In this document: positions 35,983 to 49,600 of the stretch, piece by piece
How positions within the stretch are numbered: the stretch's first letter is position 1
Layout: the number at the start of each line of letters is the position of its first letter
Assembly: GCA_037013495.1 (NCBI GenBank)
Contig: CM072810.1
Location: 34,439,843-34,503,842 of the forward strand
Direction: 5' to 3'
DNA: 64,000 nucleotides
Origin: Hippophae tibetana
Taxonomy: Eukaryota > Streptophyta > Magnoliopsida > Rosales > Elaeagnaceae
The notes under the pieces: model-generated
The model's database searches: none
What the model saw: only the letters and a program-made list of their open reading frames with translations
What the model was told of the DNA's origin: nothing
Translations under genes and position numbers: made by a program

Positions 35983-38931
35983 TTTCCCTCCCCGAAAGAC
36001 GATTGCTCTCAACTGGGGCAAAAGTGATGCACTTCGAATACTTGCCCAACATATTCATTTAAGAGTATGTTCGGTTGGCTTGTAAATGGACTTAAGCAAG
36101 GTAACTTTGGCATTAAAATGATAAGGTAGTATAGGACTGATTTTATCAATCTAATTTTCTTGGCAAATAGGTCCACAAACTTTTCAAGGAGTTGCTAATG
36201 TTTGAAAAACATTCAAAGACTTTGTCTAAAGTTTCATCCCCTTCCATGATATAGTGCTCAAAATTTCAATTCAACTTCATAATTCTAGATTGATTTTAAT
36301 GTTGAAATGGTTATATGAGTGGTCTCCAAAATCATTCATGTTGTTTTTGAAGAAGTAAAATTTTAAATTCATCATAACAATCATTTTAGATCCCTAATTA
36401 CCTTTTTTTAATATCCCTAAAAAAGGGTTTCTTATTTCTAAGAAATTTAGGAAATAACACTGCAAGTGTAGCCATTTTCTCTTCATTTTGATTAGAGTCA
36501 TCTTTTCTAACACTTGGGTCAAAAACATGTTCACTCTAACCACTATCCTTGATGTCTTGAGGGCCGATTTCTTTCCCTCCTCGAAAGACGATTGCTCTCA
36601 ACTGGGGCAAGAGTGATGCAGTTCGAATACTTGCCCAACATATTCATTAAAAGTATGTTCGGTTGGCTTGTAAATGGACTTAAGCAAGGTAACTTTGGCA
36701 TTAAAATGATAAGGTAGTATAGGACTGATTTTATCAATCTAATTTTCTTGGCAAATAGGTCCACCAAACTTTTCAAGGAGTTGCTAATGTTTGAAAAACA
36801 TTCAAAGACATTGTCTAAAGTTTCATCCGCTTCCATGATATAGTGCTCAAAATTTCAATTCAACTTCATAATTCTAGATTGATTTTAATGGTGAAATGCT
36901 TATATGAGTGGTCTCCAAAATCATTCATGTTGTTTTTGAAGAAGTAAAATTTTAAATTCATCATAACAATCATTTTAGATCCCTAATTACCTTTTTTTAA
37001 TATCCCTAAAAAAGGGTTTCTTATTTCTAAGAAATTTAGGAAATAACACTGCAAGTGTAGCCATTTTCTCTTCATTTTGATTAGAGTCATCTTTTCTAAC
37101 ACTTGGGTCAAAAACATGTTCACTCTACCCACTATCCTTGATGTCTTGAGGGCCAATTTCTTTCCCTCCTCGAAAGTAGATTGCTCTTAACTTCGGCAAA
37201 AGTGATGCACTTCGAATACTTACCCAACAGATTCATTTAAGAGTATGTTCGGTGGGCTTTTACAAGGACTTAAGCAAGGTAAATTTGGCATTAAAAGGAC
37301 AAGGTAGTATAGGAATTCTTTTTTCAATCTAATTTTCTTTGCAAATAGGTCCTCCCAATTTTTACAAGTGGTTGATAATGTTTGAAAAACATTGAAAGAC
37401 TTTGTCCAAAGTTTCTTCCCCTTGCATGATATAGTGCTCAAAATTTCAATTCAACTTCATAATTCTAGATTTATTTTAATATTGAAATGCTTATTTGAGT
37501 GGTCACAAAAATCATTCATGTTGTTTTGAAGAATTACAATTTTAAATTAATTGTAATAATCATTTTAGACCCCTAATTTCCTTTTTATAATAATCCTAAA
37601 AAAGGGTTTTTTCTTTCTAAGAAATTTAGGAAATCACAATACAAATGGAGCCATTTTTCTTCATTATGATTAGAGTCATCTTTTCTAACAATTGGGTCAA
37701 AAACATGTTCACTCTCACCACTATCCTTGATATCTTGAGGGCCAATTTCTTTCCCTCCTCGAAATTCGATTGCTCTCAACTTGATCAAAAGTGATGCAGT
37801 TCGAATACTTGCCCAACAGATTCATTTAAGAGTATGTTCGGTGGGCATGTACATGGACTTAAGCAAGGTAACTTTGGCATTAAAATGATAAGGTAGTATA
37901 GGAATGATTTTCTCAATCTAAGTTTGCTTGCAAATAGGTCCACTAAACTTCTTCAAGGAGTTGATAATGTTTGAAAAACATTGAAAGACTTTGTCCAAAG
38001 TTTCTTCCCCTTGCATGATATAGTGCTCAAAATTTCAATTCAATTTCATAATTCTAGATTTATTTTAATATTGAAATGCTTATATGAGTGCTCTCAAAAA
38101 TCATTCATGTTGTTTTGAAGAATTACAATATTAAATTAATTGTAATAATCATTTTAGAGCCCTAATTTCCTTTTTATAATAATTCTTAAAAAGGGTTTTT
38201 TTCTTTCTAAGAAATTTTGGAAATCACACTGCAAGTAGAGCCATTTTTTCTTCATTATGATTAGAGTCATCTTTTCTAACACTTGGGTCAAAAACATGTT
38301 CACTCTAACCACTATCCTTGATGTCTTGAGGGCCAATTTCTTTCTCTCCTCGAAAGTAGATTGCTCTCAACTTGGGGAAAATTGATGTAGTTCGAATACT
38401 TGCCCAACAGATTCATTTAAGAGTATGTTTGGTGGGCATGTACATGGGCTTAAGCAAGGTAACTTTGGTATTAAAATGATAAGGTAGTATAGGAATTATT
38501 TTCTCTATCTAATTTTCTTTGGAAATAGGTCCACCCAAGTTTTACAAGTAGTTGATAATGTTTGAAAAACATTGAAAGACTTTGTCCAAAGTTTCTTCCC
38601 CTTGCATGATATAGAGCTCAAAATTTCAATTCAACTTCATAATTCTAGATTTATTTTAATATTGAATCGCTTATATGAGTGGTCTCAAAAATCATTCATG
38701 TTGTTTTGAAGAAGTACAATTTTAAATTAATTGTAATAATCATTTTAGAGACCTAATTTCCTTTTTATAATAATCCTAAAAAAAGGGTTTCTTATTTCTA
38801 AGAAATTTAGGAAATCACACTACAAGTAGAGCCATTTTCTCTTCATTATGATTAGAGTCATCTTTTCTAACACTTGGGTCAAAAACGTGTTCACTCTCAC
38901 CACTATCGTTGATGTCTTGAGGGCAAATTTC
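35983..38931. repeat. Hexamer HOR, copy 2, five monomers (M62-M66)
   Basis: Monomer starts are 35983, 36572, 37161, 37750 and 38341. M62-M65 match M56-M59 at an offset of 3,505-3,506 bp. M66 matches M61 at 2,948 bp, so one monomer equivalent to M60 is absent. Either copy 1 gained a duplicate (M59/M60) or copy 2 lost it. The match ends near 38780, inside M66, where the trimer block begins. Confidence 0.87.
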
Positions 38932-40701
38932 TTTACCTCCTCGAAAGTAGATTGCTCTCAACTTGGGTAAAAGTGATGTAGTTTGAATACTTGCCCAACA
39001 GATTCATTTAAGAATATGTTCGGTGGGCATGTACATGGACTTAAGCAAGGTAACTTTGCCATTAAAATGATAAGGTAGTATAGGAATTATTTTCTCAATC
39101 TAATTTTCTTTGGAAATAGGTCCACCCAAGTTTTACAAGTAGTTGATAATGTTTGAAAAACATTGAAAGACTTTGTCCAAAGTTTCTTAACCTTGCATGA
39201 TATAGAGCTCAAAATTTCAATTCAACTTCATAATTCTAGATTTATTTTAATATTGAAATGCTTATATGAGTGGTCTCAAAAATCATTCATGTTGTTTTGA
39301 ATAAGTACAATTTTAAATTAATTCTAATAATCATTTTAGAGCCCTAATTTCCTTTTTATAATAATCCTAAAAAAGTGCTTTTTCTTTTTAAGAAATTTAG
39401 TAAATCACACTGCAAGTAGAGCCATGTTCTCTTCATTACGATTAGAGTCATTTTTTCTAACAATTGGGTCAAAAACATGTTCATTCTCACCACTATCCTT
39501 GCTGTCTTGAGGGCCAATTTCTTTCCCTCCTCGAAAGACGATTGCTCTCAACTGGGGCAAAAGTGATGCAGTTCGAATACTTGCCCAACAGATTCATTTA
39601 AGAGTATGTTCGGTGGGCTTGTAAATGGACTTAAGCAAGGTAACTTTGGCATTAAAATGATAAGGTAGTATAGGAATGATTTTATCAATCTAATTTTCTT
39701 GGCAAATAGGTCCACCAAACTTTTCAAGGAGTTGCTAATGTTTGAAAAACATTCATAGACTTTGTCCAAAGTTTCATCCCCTTCCATGATATAGTGCTCA
39801 AAATTTCAATTCAACTTCATAATTCTAGATTGATTTTAATGTTGAAATGCTTATATGAGTGGTCTCCAAAATCATTCATGTTGTTTTTGAAGAAGTAAAA
39901 TTTTAAATTCATCATAATAATCATTTTAGATCCCTAATTAGCTTTTTTTAATATCCCTAAAAAGGGTTTCTTATTTCTAAGAAATTTAGGAAATCACACT
40001 GCAAGTAGAGCCATTTTCTCTTCATTATGATTAGAGTCATCTTTTCTAATAATTGGGTCAAAAACGTGTTCACTCTCACCACTATCCTTGATGTCTTAAG
40101 GAACAATTTCCTTCCCTCTTCGAAAGTAAACTGCTCTGAACTTAGGCAAAAGTGATGCAGTTCGAATACTTGCCCAATAGATTCATTTAAGAGTATGTTC
40201 GGTGGGCATGTACATGGACTTAAGCAAGGTAACTTTGGCATTTAAATGACAAGGTAGTATAGGAACTCTTTTTTCAATCTAATTTTCTTTGCAAATAGGT
40301 CCACCCAATTTTTACAAGTAGTTGATAATGTTTGAAAAAAATTGAAAGACTTTGTCCAAAGTTTCTTCCCCTTGCATGATATAGTGCTCAAAATTTCAAT
40401 TCAACTTCATAATTCTAGATTTATTTTAATATTGAAATGCTTATATGAGTGGTCTCAAAAATCATTCATGTTGTTTTGAAGAATTACAATTTTAAATTAA
40501 TTGTAATAATCATTTTAGAGCCCCAATTTCCTTTTTATAATAATCCTAAAAAAAGGGTTTCTTATTTCTAAGAAATTTAGGAAATCACACTACAAGTAGA
40601 GCCATTTTCTCTTCATTATGATTAGAGTCATCTTTTCTAACACTTGGGTCAAAAACGTGTTCACTCTCACCACTATCGTTGATGTCTTGAGGGCAAATTT
40701 C
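38932..40701. repeat. Block G trimer, copy 1 (M67-M69, 1,770 bp)
   Basis: Monomer starts are 38932, 39522 and 40111. M67 is class B with aaaaacgtgttc and ctatcgttgatg before its start, ctttacctcc at its start, and gtttcttaaccttgc. M68 is class A (gaaagacg, ggggcaaaag). M69 is class B with gaacaatttccttccc at its start and gtttgaaaaaaattg. Confidence 0.9.
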
Positions 40702-42471
40702 TTTACCTCCTCGAAAGTAGATTGCTCTCAACTTGGGTAAAAGTGATGTAGTTCGAATACTTGCCCAACAGATTCATTTAAGAATATGTTCGGTGGGCAT
40801 GTACATGGACTTAAGCAAGGTAACTTTGCCATTAAAATGATAAGGTAGTATAGGAATTATTTTCTCAATCTAATTTTCTTTGGAAATAGGTCCACCCAAG
40901 TTTTACAAGTAGTTGATAATGTTTGAAAAACATTGAAAGACTTTGTCCAAAGTTTCTTAACCTTGCATGATATAGAGCTCAAAATTTCAATTCAACTTCA
41001 TAATTCTAGATTTATTTTAATATTGAAATGCTTATATGAGTGGTCTCAAAAATCATTCATGTTGTTTTGAATAAGTACAATTTTAAATTAATTCTAATAA
41101 TCATTTTAGAGCCCTAATTTCCTTTTTATAATAATCCTAAAAAAGGGCTTTTTCTTTTTAAGAAATTTAGTAAATCACACTGCAAGTAGAGCCATGTTCT
41201 CTTCATTACGATTAGAGTCATTTTTTCTAACAATTGGGTCAAAAACATGTTCATTCTCACCACTATCCTTGATGTCTTGAGGGCCAATTTCTTTCCCTCC
41301 TCGAAAGACGATTGCTCTCAACTGGGGCAAAAGTGATGCAGTTCGAATACTTGCCCAACAGATTCATTTAAGAGTATGTTCGGTGGGCTTGTAAATGGAC
41401 TTAAGCAAGGTAACTTTGGCATTAAAATGATAAGGTAGTATAGGAATGATTTTATCAATCTAATTTTCTTGGCAAATAGGTCCACCAAACTTTTCAAGGA
41501 GTTGCTAATGTTTGAAAAACATTCAAAGACTTTGTCCAAAGTTTCATCCCCTTCCATGATATAGTGCTCAAAATTTCAATTCAACTACATAATTCTAGAT
41601 TGATTTTAATGTTGAAATGCTTATATGAGTGGTCTCCAAAATCATTCATGTTGTTTTTGAAGAAGTAAAATTTTAAATTCATCATAATAATCATTTTAGA
41701 TCCCTAATTAGCTTTTTTTAATATCCCTAAAAAGGGTTTCTTATTTCTAAGAAATTTAGGAAATCACACTGCAAGTAGAGCCATTTTCTCTTCATTATGA
41801 TTAGAGTCATCTTTTCTAATAATTGGGTCAAAAACGTGTTCACTCTCACCACTATCCTTGATGTCTTAAGGAACAATTTCCTTTCCTCTTCGAAAGTAAA
41901 CTGCTCTGAACTTAGGCAAAAGTGATGCAGTTCGAATACTTGCCCAATAGATTCATTTAAGAGTATGTTCGGTGGGCATGTACATGGACTTAAGCAAGGT
42001 AACTTTGGCATTTAAATGACAAGGTAGTATAGGAACTCTTTTTTCAATCTAATTTTCTTTGCAAATAGGTCCACCCAATTTTTACAAGTAGTTGATAATG
42101 TTTGAAAAAAATTGAAAGACTTTGTCCAAAGTTTCTTCCCCTTGCATGATATAGTGCTCAAAATTTCAATTCAACTTCATAATTCTAGATTTATTTTAAT
42201 ATTGAAATGCTTATATGAGTGGTCTCAAAAATCATTCATGTTGTTTTGAAGAATTACAGTTTTAAATTAATTGAAATAATCATTTTAGAGCCCCAATTTT
42301 CTTTTTATAATAATCCTAAAAAAAGGGTTTCTTATTTCTAAGAAATTTAGGAAATCACACTACAAGTAGAGCCATTTTCTCTTCATTATGATTAGAGTCA
42401 TCTTTTCTAACACTTGGGTCAAAAACGTGTTCACTCTCACCACTATCGTTGATGTCTTGAGGGCAAATTTC
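40702..42471. repeat. Block G trimer, copy 2 (M70-M72, 1,770 bp)
   Basis: Monomer starts are 40702, 41292 and 41881. It is near-identical to copy 1. Private differences are few, for example caactacataattc in M71 and cctttcctc at the start of M72. Confidence 0.9.
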
Positions 42472-44241
42472 TTTACCTCCTCGAAAGTAGATTGCTCTCA
42501 ACTTGGGTAAAAGTGATGTAGTTCGAATACTTGCCCAACAGATTCATTTAAGAGTATGTTTGGTGGGCATGTACATGGACTTAAGCAAGGTAACTTTGGC
42601 ATTAAAATGATAAGGTAGTATAGGAATTATTTTCTCAATCTAATTTTCTTTGGAAATAGGTCCACCCAAGTTTTACAAGTAGTTGATAATGTTTGAAAAA
42701 CATTGAAAGACTTTGTCCAAAGTTTCTTCCCCTTGCATGATATAGAGCTCAAAATTTCAATTCAACTTCATAATTCTAGATTTATTTTAATATTGAAATG
42801 CTTATATGAGTGGTCTCAAAAATCATTCATGTTGTTTTGAATAAGTACAATTTTAAATTAATTCTAATAATCATTTTAGAGCCCTAATTTCCTTTTTATA
42901 ATAATCCTAAAAAAGGGCTTTTTCTTTTTAAGAAATTTAGTAAATCACACTGCAAGTAGAGCCATGTTCTCTTCATTACGATTAGAGTCATTTTTTCTAA
43001 CAGTTGGGTCAAAAACATGTTCATTCTCACCACTATCCTTGATGTCTTGAGGGCCAATTTCTTTCCCTCCTCGAAAGACGATTGCTCTCAACTGGGGCAA
43101 AAGTGATGCAGTTCGAATACTTGCCCAACAGATTCATTTAAGAGTATGTTCGGTGGGCTTGTAAATGGACTTAAGCAAGGTAACTTTGGCATTAAAATGA
43201 TAAGGTAGTATAGGAATGATTTTATCAATCTAATTTTCTTGGCAAATAGGTCCACCAAACTTTTCAAGGAGTTGCTAATGTTTGAAAAACATTCAAAGAC
43301 TTTGTCCAAAGTTTCATCCCCTTCCATGATATAGTGCTCAAAATTTCAATTCAACTTCATAATTCTAGATTGATTTTAATGTTGAAATGCTTATATGAGT
43401 GGTCTCCAAAATCATTCATGTTGTTTTTGAAGAAGTAAAATTTTAAATTCATCATAATAATCATTTTAGATCCCTAATTAGCTTTTTTTAATATCCCTAA
43501 AAAGGGTTTCTTATTTCTAAGAAATTTAGGAAATCACACTGCAAGTAGAGCCATTTTCTCTTCATTATGATTAGAGTCATCTTTTCTAATAATTGGGTCA
43601 AAAACGTGTTCACTCTCACCACTATCCTTGATGTCTTAAGGAACAATTTCCTTCCCTCTTCGAAAGTAAACTGCTCTGAACTTAGGCAAAAGTGATGCAG
43701 TTCGAATACTTGCCCAATAGATTCATTTAAGAGTATGTTCGGTGGGCATGTACATGGACTTAAGCAAGGTAACTTTGGCATTTAAATGACAAGGTAGTAT
43801 AGGAACTCTTTTTTCAATCTAATTTTCTTTGCAAATAGGTCCACCCAATTTTTACAAGTAGTTGATAATGTTTGAAAAAAATTGAAAGACTTTGTCCAAA
43901 GTTTCTTCCCCTTGCATGATATAGTGCTCAAAATTTCAATTCAACTTCATAATTCTAGATTTATTTTAATATTGAAATGCTTATATGAGTGGTCTCAAAA
44001 ATCATTCATGTTGTTTTGAAGAATTACAGTTTTAAATTAATTGTAATAATCATTTTAGAGCCCCAATTTCCTTTTTATAATAATCCTAAAAAAAGGGTTT
44101 CTTATTTCTAAGAAATTTAGGAAATCACACTACAAGTAGAGCCATTTTCTCTTCATTATGATTAGAGTCATCTTTTCTAACACTTGGGTCAAAAACGTGT
44201 TCACTCTCACCACTATCGTTGATGTCTTGAGGGCAAATTTC
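42472..44241. repeat. Block G trimer, copy 3 (M73-M75, 1,770 bp)
   Basis: Monomer starts are 42472, 43062 and 43651. M73 departs from M67, M70 and M76 at a cluster of sites between about 42553 and 42735: agagtatgtttgg for agaatatgttcgg, tttggc for tttgcc, and cttccccttgc for cttaaccttgc. The rest matches. Confidence 0.9.
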
Positions 44242-46011
44242 TTTACCTCCTCGAAAGTAGATTGCTCTCAACTTGGGTAAAAGTGATGTAGTTCGAATAC
44301 TTGCCCAACAGATTCATTTAAGAATATGTTCGGTGGGCATGTACATGGACTTAAGCAAGGTAACTTTGCCATTAAAATGATAAGGTAGTATAGGAATTAT
44401 TTTCTCAATCTAATTTTCTTTGGAAATAGGTCCACCCAAGTTTTACAAGTAGTTGATAATGTTTGAAAAACATTGAAAGACTTTGTCCAAAGTTTCTTAA
44501 CCTTGCATGATATAGAGCTCAAAATTTCAATTCAACTTCATAATTCTAGATTTATTTTAATATTGAAATGCTTATATGAGTGGTCTCAAAAATCATTCAT
44601 GTTGTTTTGAATAAGTACAATTTTAAATTAATTCTAATAATCATTTTAGAGCCCTAATTTCCTTTTTATAATAATCCTAAAAAAGGGCTTTTTCTTTTTA
44701 AGAAATTTAGTAAATCACACTGCAAGTAGAGCCATGTTCTCTTCATTACGATTAGAGTCATTTTTTCTAACAATTGGGTCAAAAACATGTTCATTCTCAC
44801 CACTATCCTTGATGTCTTGAGGGCCAATTTCTTTCCCTCCTCGAAAGACGATTGCTCTCAACTGGGGCAAAAGTGATGCAGTTCGAATACTTGCCCAACA
44901 GATTCATTTAAGAGTATGTTCGGTGGGCTTGTAAATGGACTTAAGCAAGGTAACTTTGGCATTAAAATGATAAGGTAGTATAGGAATGATTTTATCAATC
45001 TAATTTTCTTGGCAAATAGGTCCACCAAACTTTTCAAGGAGTTGCTAATGTTTGAAAAACATTCAAAGACTTTGTCCAAAGTTTCATCCCCTTCCATGAT
45101 ATAGTGCTCAAAATTTCAATTCAACTTCATAATTCTAGATTGATTTTAATGTTGAAATGCTTATATGAGTGGTCTTCAAAATCATTCATGTTGTTTTTGA
45201 AGAAGTAAAATTTTAAATTCATCATAATAATCATTTTAGATCCCTAATTAGCTTTTTTTAATATCCCTAAAAAGGGTTTCTTATTTCTAAGAAATTTAGG
45301 AAATCACACTGCAAGTAGAGCCATTTTCTCTTCATTATGATTAGAGTCATCTTTTCTAATAATTGGGTCAAAAACGTGTTCACTCTCACCACTATCCTTG
45401 ATGTCTTAAGGAACAATTTCCTTCCCTCTTCGAAAGTAAACTGCTCTGAACTTAGGCAAAAGTGATGCAGTTCGAATACTTGCCCAATAGATTCATTTAA
45501 GAGTATGTTCGGTGGGCATGTACATGGACTTAAGCAAGGTAACTTTGGCATTTAAATGACAAGGTAGTATAGGAACTCTTTTTTCAATCTAATTTTCTTT
45601 GCAAATAGGTCCACCCAATTTTTACAAGTAGTTGATAATGTTTGAAAAAAATTGAAAGACTTTGTCCAAAGTTTCTTCCCCTTGCATGATATAGTGCTCA
45701 AAATTTCAATTCAACTTCATAATTCTAGATTTATTTTAATATTGAAATGCTTATATGAGTGGTCTCAAACATCATTCATGTTGTTTTGAAGAATTACAAT
45801 TTTAAATTAATTGTAATAATCATTTTAGAGCCCCAATTTCCTTTTTATAATAATCCTAAAAAAAGGGTTTCTTATTTCTAAGAAATTTAGGAAATCACAC
45901 TACAAGTAGAGCCATTTTCTCTTCATTATGATTAGAGTCATCTTTTCTAACACTTGGGTCAAAAACGTGTTCACTCTCACCACTATCGTTGATGTCTTGA
46001 GGGCAAATTTC
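44242..46011. repeat. Block G trimer, copy 4 (M76-M78, 1,770 bp)
   Basis: Monomer starts are 44242, 44832 and 45421. It is near-identical to copies 1 and 2, including gtttcttaaccttgc in M76. A private change is tctcaaacatc in M78, a form also found in M80. Confidence 0.9.
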
Positions 46012-46600
46012 TTTACCTCCTCGAAAGTAGATTGCTCTCAACTTGGGTAAAAGTGATGTAGTTCGAATACTTGCCCAACAGATTCATTTAAGAGTATGTT
46101 CGGTGGGCATGTACATGGACTTAAGCAAGGTAACTTTGCCATTAAAATGATAAGGTAGTATAGGAATTATTTTCTCAATCTAATTTTCTTTGGAAATAGG
46201 TCCACCCAAGTTTTACAAGTAGTTGATAATGTTTGAAAAACATTGAAAGACTTTGTCCAAAGTTTCTTCCCCTTGCATGATATAGAGCTCAAAATTTCAA
46301 TTCAACTTCATAATTCTAGATTTATTCTAATATTGAAATGCTTATATGAGTGGTCTCAAAAATCATTCATGTTGTTTTGAAGAAGTAAAATTTTAAATTC
46401 ATCATAATAATCATTTTAGATCCCTAATTAGCTTTTTTTAATATCCCTAAAAAGGGTTTCTTATTTCTAAGAAATTTAGGAAATCACACTGCAAGTAGAG
46501 CCATTTTCTCTTCATTATGATTAGAGTCATCTTTTCTAACAATTGGGTCAAAAACATGTTCATTCTCACCACTATCCTCGATATCTTGAGGGCCAATTTA
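46012..46600. repeat. Chimeric monomer M79 ending block G
   Basis: The left two thirds match the leading block G monomer (aaaaacgtgttc before it, ctttacctcc, class B centre). From about 46375 it reads gaagaagtaaaattttaaattcatc, agatccctaattagc and aatatccctaaaaaggg, which is the right part of the second block G monomer (M68, M71, M74, M77). One crossover inside the monomer explains it and marks the boundary to the heptamer block. Confidence 0.82.
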
Positions 46601-49600
46601 TTTCCCTCCTCGAAAGTCGATTGCTCTCAACTTGGGAAAAAGTGATGCAGTTCGAATACTTCCCCAACAGATTCAGTTAAGCGTATGTTCGGTGGGCATG
46701 TACATGGACTTAAGCAAGGTAAATTTGGCATTAAAATGATAAGGTAGTATTGGAATGATTTTCTCAATCTAATTTTGTTTGCAAATAGGTCCACTAACCT
46801 TCTTCAAGGAGTTGATAATGTTTGAAAAACATTGAAAGACTTTGTCCAAAGTTTCTTCCCCTTGCATGATATAGTGCTGAAAATTTCAATTCAACTTCAT
46901 AATTCTAGATTTATTTTAATATTGAAATGCTTATATGAGTGGTCTCAAACATCATTCATGTTGTTTTGAAGAATTACAATTTTAAATTACTTGTAATAAT
47001 CATATTAGAGCCCTAATATCCTTTTTATAATAATCCTTAAAAAGATTTTTTTTCTTTCTAAGAAATTTAGGAAATCACACTGCAAGTAGAGCCATTTTTT
47101 CTTCATTATTATTAGAGTCATCTTTTCTAACACTTGGGTCAAAAACATGTTCACTCTAACCACTATCCTTGATGTCTTGAGGGCCAATTTCTTTCTCTCC
47201 TCGAAAGTAGATTGCTCTCAACTTGGGGAAAATTGATGTAGTTCGAATACTTGCCCAACAGATTCATTTAAGAGTATGTTTGGTGGGCATGTACATGGGC
47301 TTAAGCAAGGTAACTTTGGTATTAAAATGATTAGGTAGTATAGGAATTATTTTCTCAATCTAATTTTCTTTGGAAATAGGTCCACCCAAGTTTTACAAGT
47401 AGTTGATAATGTTTGAAAAACATTGAAAGACTTTGTCCAAAGTTTCATACCCTTGCATGATATAGGGCTCAAAATTTCAATTCAACTTCATAATTCTAGA
47501 TTTATTTTAATATTGAAATGCTTATATGAGTGGTCTCAAAAATCATTCATGTTGTTTTGAAGAATTACAATTTTAAATTAATTGTAATAATCGTTTTAGA
47601 GCCATAATTTCCTTTTTATAATAATCCTAAAAAAGGTTTTTTTTCTTTCTAAAAAATTTAGGAAATCACACTGCAAGTAGAGCCATTTTCTCTTCATTAT
47701 GATTAGGGTCATCTTTTCTAACACTTGGTTCAAAAACATGTTCACTCTAACCAGTATCCTTGATGTCTTGAGGGCAAATTTCTTTCCCTCATCGAAAGTA
47801 GATTGCTCTCAACTTGGGGAAAATTGATGTAGTTCGAATACTTGCCCAACAGATTCATTTAAGAGTATGTTTGTTGGGCATGTACATGGACTTAAGCAAG
47901 GTAACTTTGGCATTAAAATGATAAGGTAGTATAGGAATGATTTTATGAATCTAATTTTCTTGGCAAATAGGTCCACCAAACTTTTCAAGGAGTTGCTAAT
48001 GTTTGAAAAACATTCAAAGACTTTGTCTAAAGTTTCATCCCCTTCCATGATATAGTGCTCAAAATTTCAATTCAACTTCATAATTCTAGATTGATTTTAA
48101 TGTTGAAATTCTTATATGAGTGGTGTCCAAAATCATTCATGTTGTTTTTGAAAAAGAAAAATTTTAAATTAATTGTAATAATCATTTTAGAGCCCTAATT
48201 TCCTTTTTATAATAATCCTAAAAAAGGGTTTTTTTCTTTTTAAGAAATTTAGGAAATAACACTACAAGTAGAGCCATTTTTTCTTCATTATGATTAGAGT
48301 TATCTTTTCTAACACTTGGGTCAAAAACATGTTCACTCTAACCACTATCCTTGATGTCTTGAGGGCCAATTTCTTTCCCTCCTCGAAAGTAGATTGCTCT
48401 CAACTTGGGGAAAATTGATGTAGTTCGAATACTTGCCCAACAGATTCATTTAAGAGTATGTTTGGTGGGCATGTACATGGACTTAAGCAAGGTAACTTTG
48501 GCATTAAAATGATAAGGTAGTATATGAATTATTTTCTCAATCTAATTTTCTTTGGAAATAGGTCCACCCAAGTTTTACAACTAGTTGATAATGTTTGAAA
48601 TACATTGAAAGACTTTGTCCAAAGTTTCTTCCCCTTGCATGATATAGAGCTCAAAATTTCAATTCAACTTCATAATTCTAGATTTATTTTAATATTGAAT
48701 CGCTTATATGAGTGGTCTCAAAAATCATTCATGTTGTTTTGAAGAAGTACAATTTTAAATTAATTGTAATAATCATTTTAGAGCCCTAATTTCCTTTTTA
48801 TAATAATCCTAAAAAAAGGGTTTCTTATTTATAAGAAATTTAGGAAATCACACTACAAGTAGAGCCATTTTCTCTTCATTATGATTAGAGTCATCTTTTC
48901 TAACACTTGGGTCAAAAACGTGTTCACTCTCACCACTATCCTTCATGTCTTGAGGGTACATTTCTTGAACTCCTCGAAAGTAGATTGCTCTCAACTTGGG
49001 TAAAAGTGATGTAGTTCGAATACTTACCCAACATATTCATTTAAGAGTATGTTCGGTGGGCATGTACATGGACTTAAGCAAGGTAACTTTGGCATTAAAT
49101 TGATAAGGTAGTATAGGAATTATTTTCTCAATCTAATTTTCTTTGGAAATAGGTCCACCCAAGTTTTACAAGTAGTTGACAATGTTTGAAAAACATTGAA
49201 AGACTTTGTCCAAAGTTTCTTCCCCTTGCATGATATAGAGCTCAAAATTTCAATTCAACTTCATAATTCTAGATTTATTTTAATATTGAAATGCTTATAT
49301 GAGTGGTCTCAAAAATCATTCATGTTGTTTTGAATAAGTACAATTTTAAATTAATTCTAATAATCATTTTAAAGCCCTAATTTCCTTTTTGTAATAATCC
49401 TAAAAAAAGGCTTTTTCTTTTTAAGAAATTTAGTAAAGCACACTGCAAGTAGAGCCATGTTCTCTTTATTATGATTAGAGTCATTTTTTCTAACAATTGG
49501 GTCAAAAACATGTTCATTCTCACCACTATCCTTGATGTCTTGAGGGCCAATTTCTTTCACTCCTCGAAAGACGATTGCTCTCAACTGGGGCAAAAGTGAT

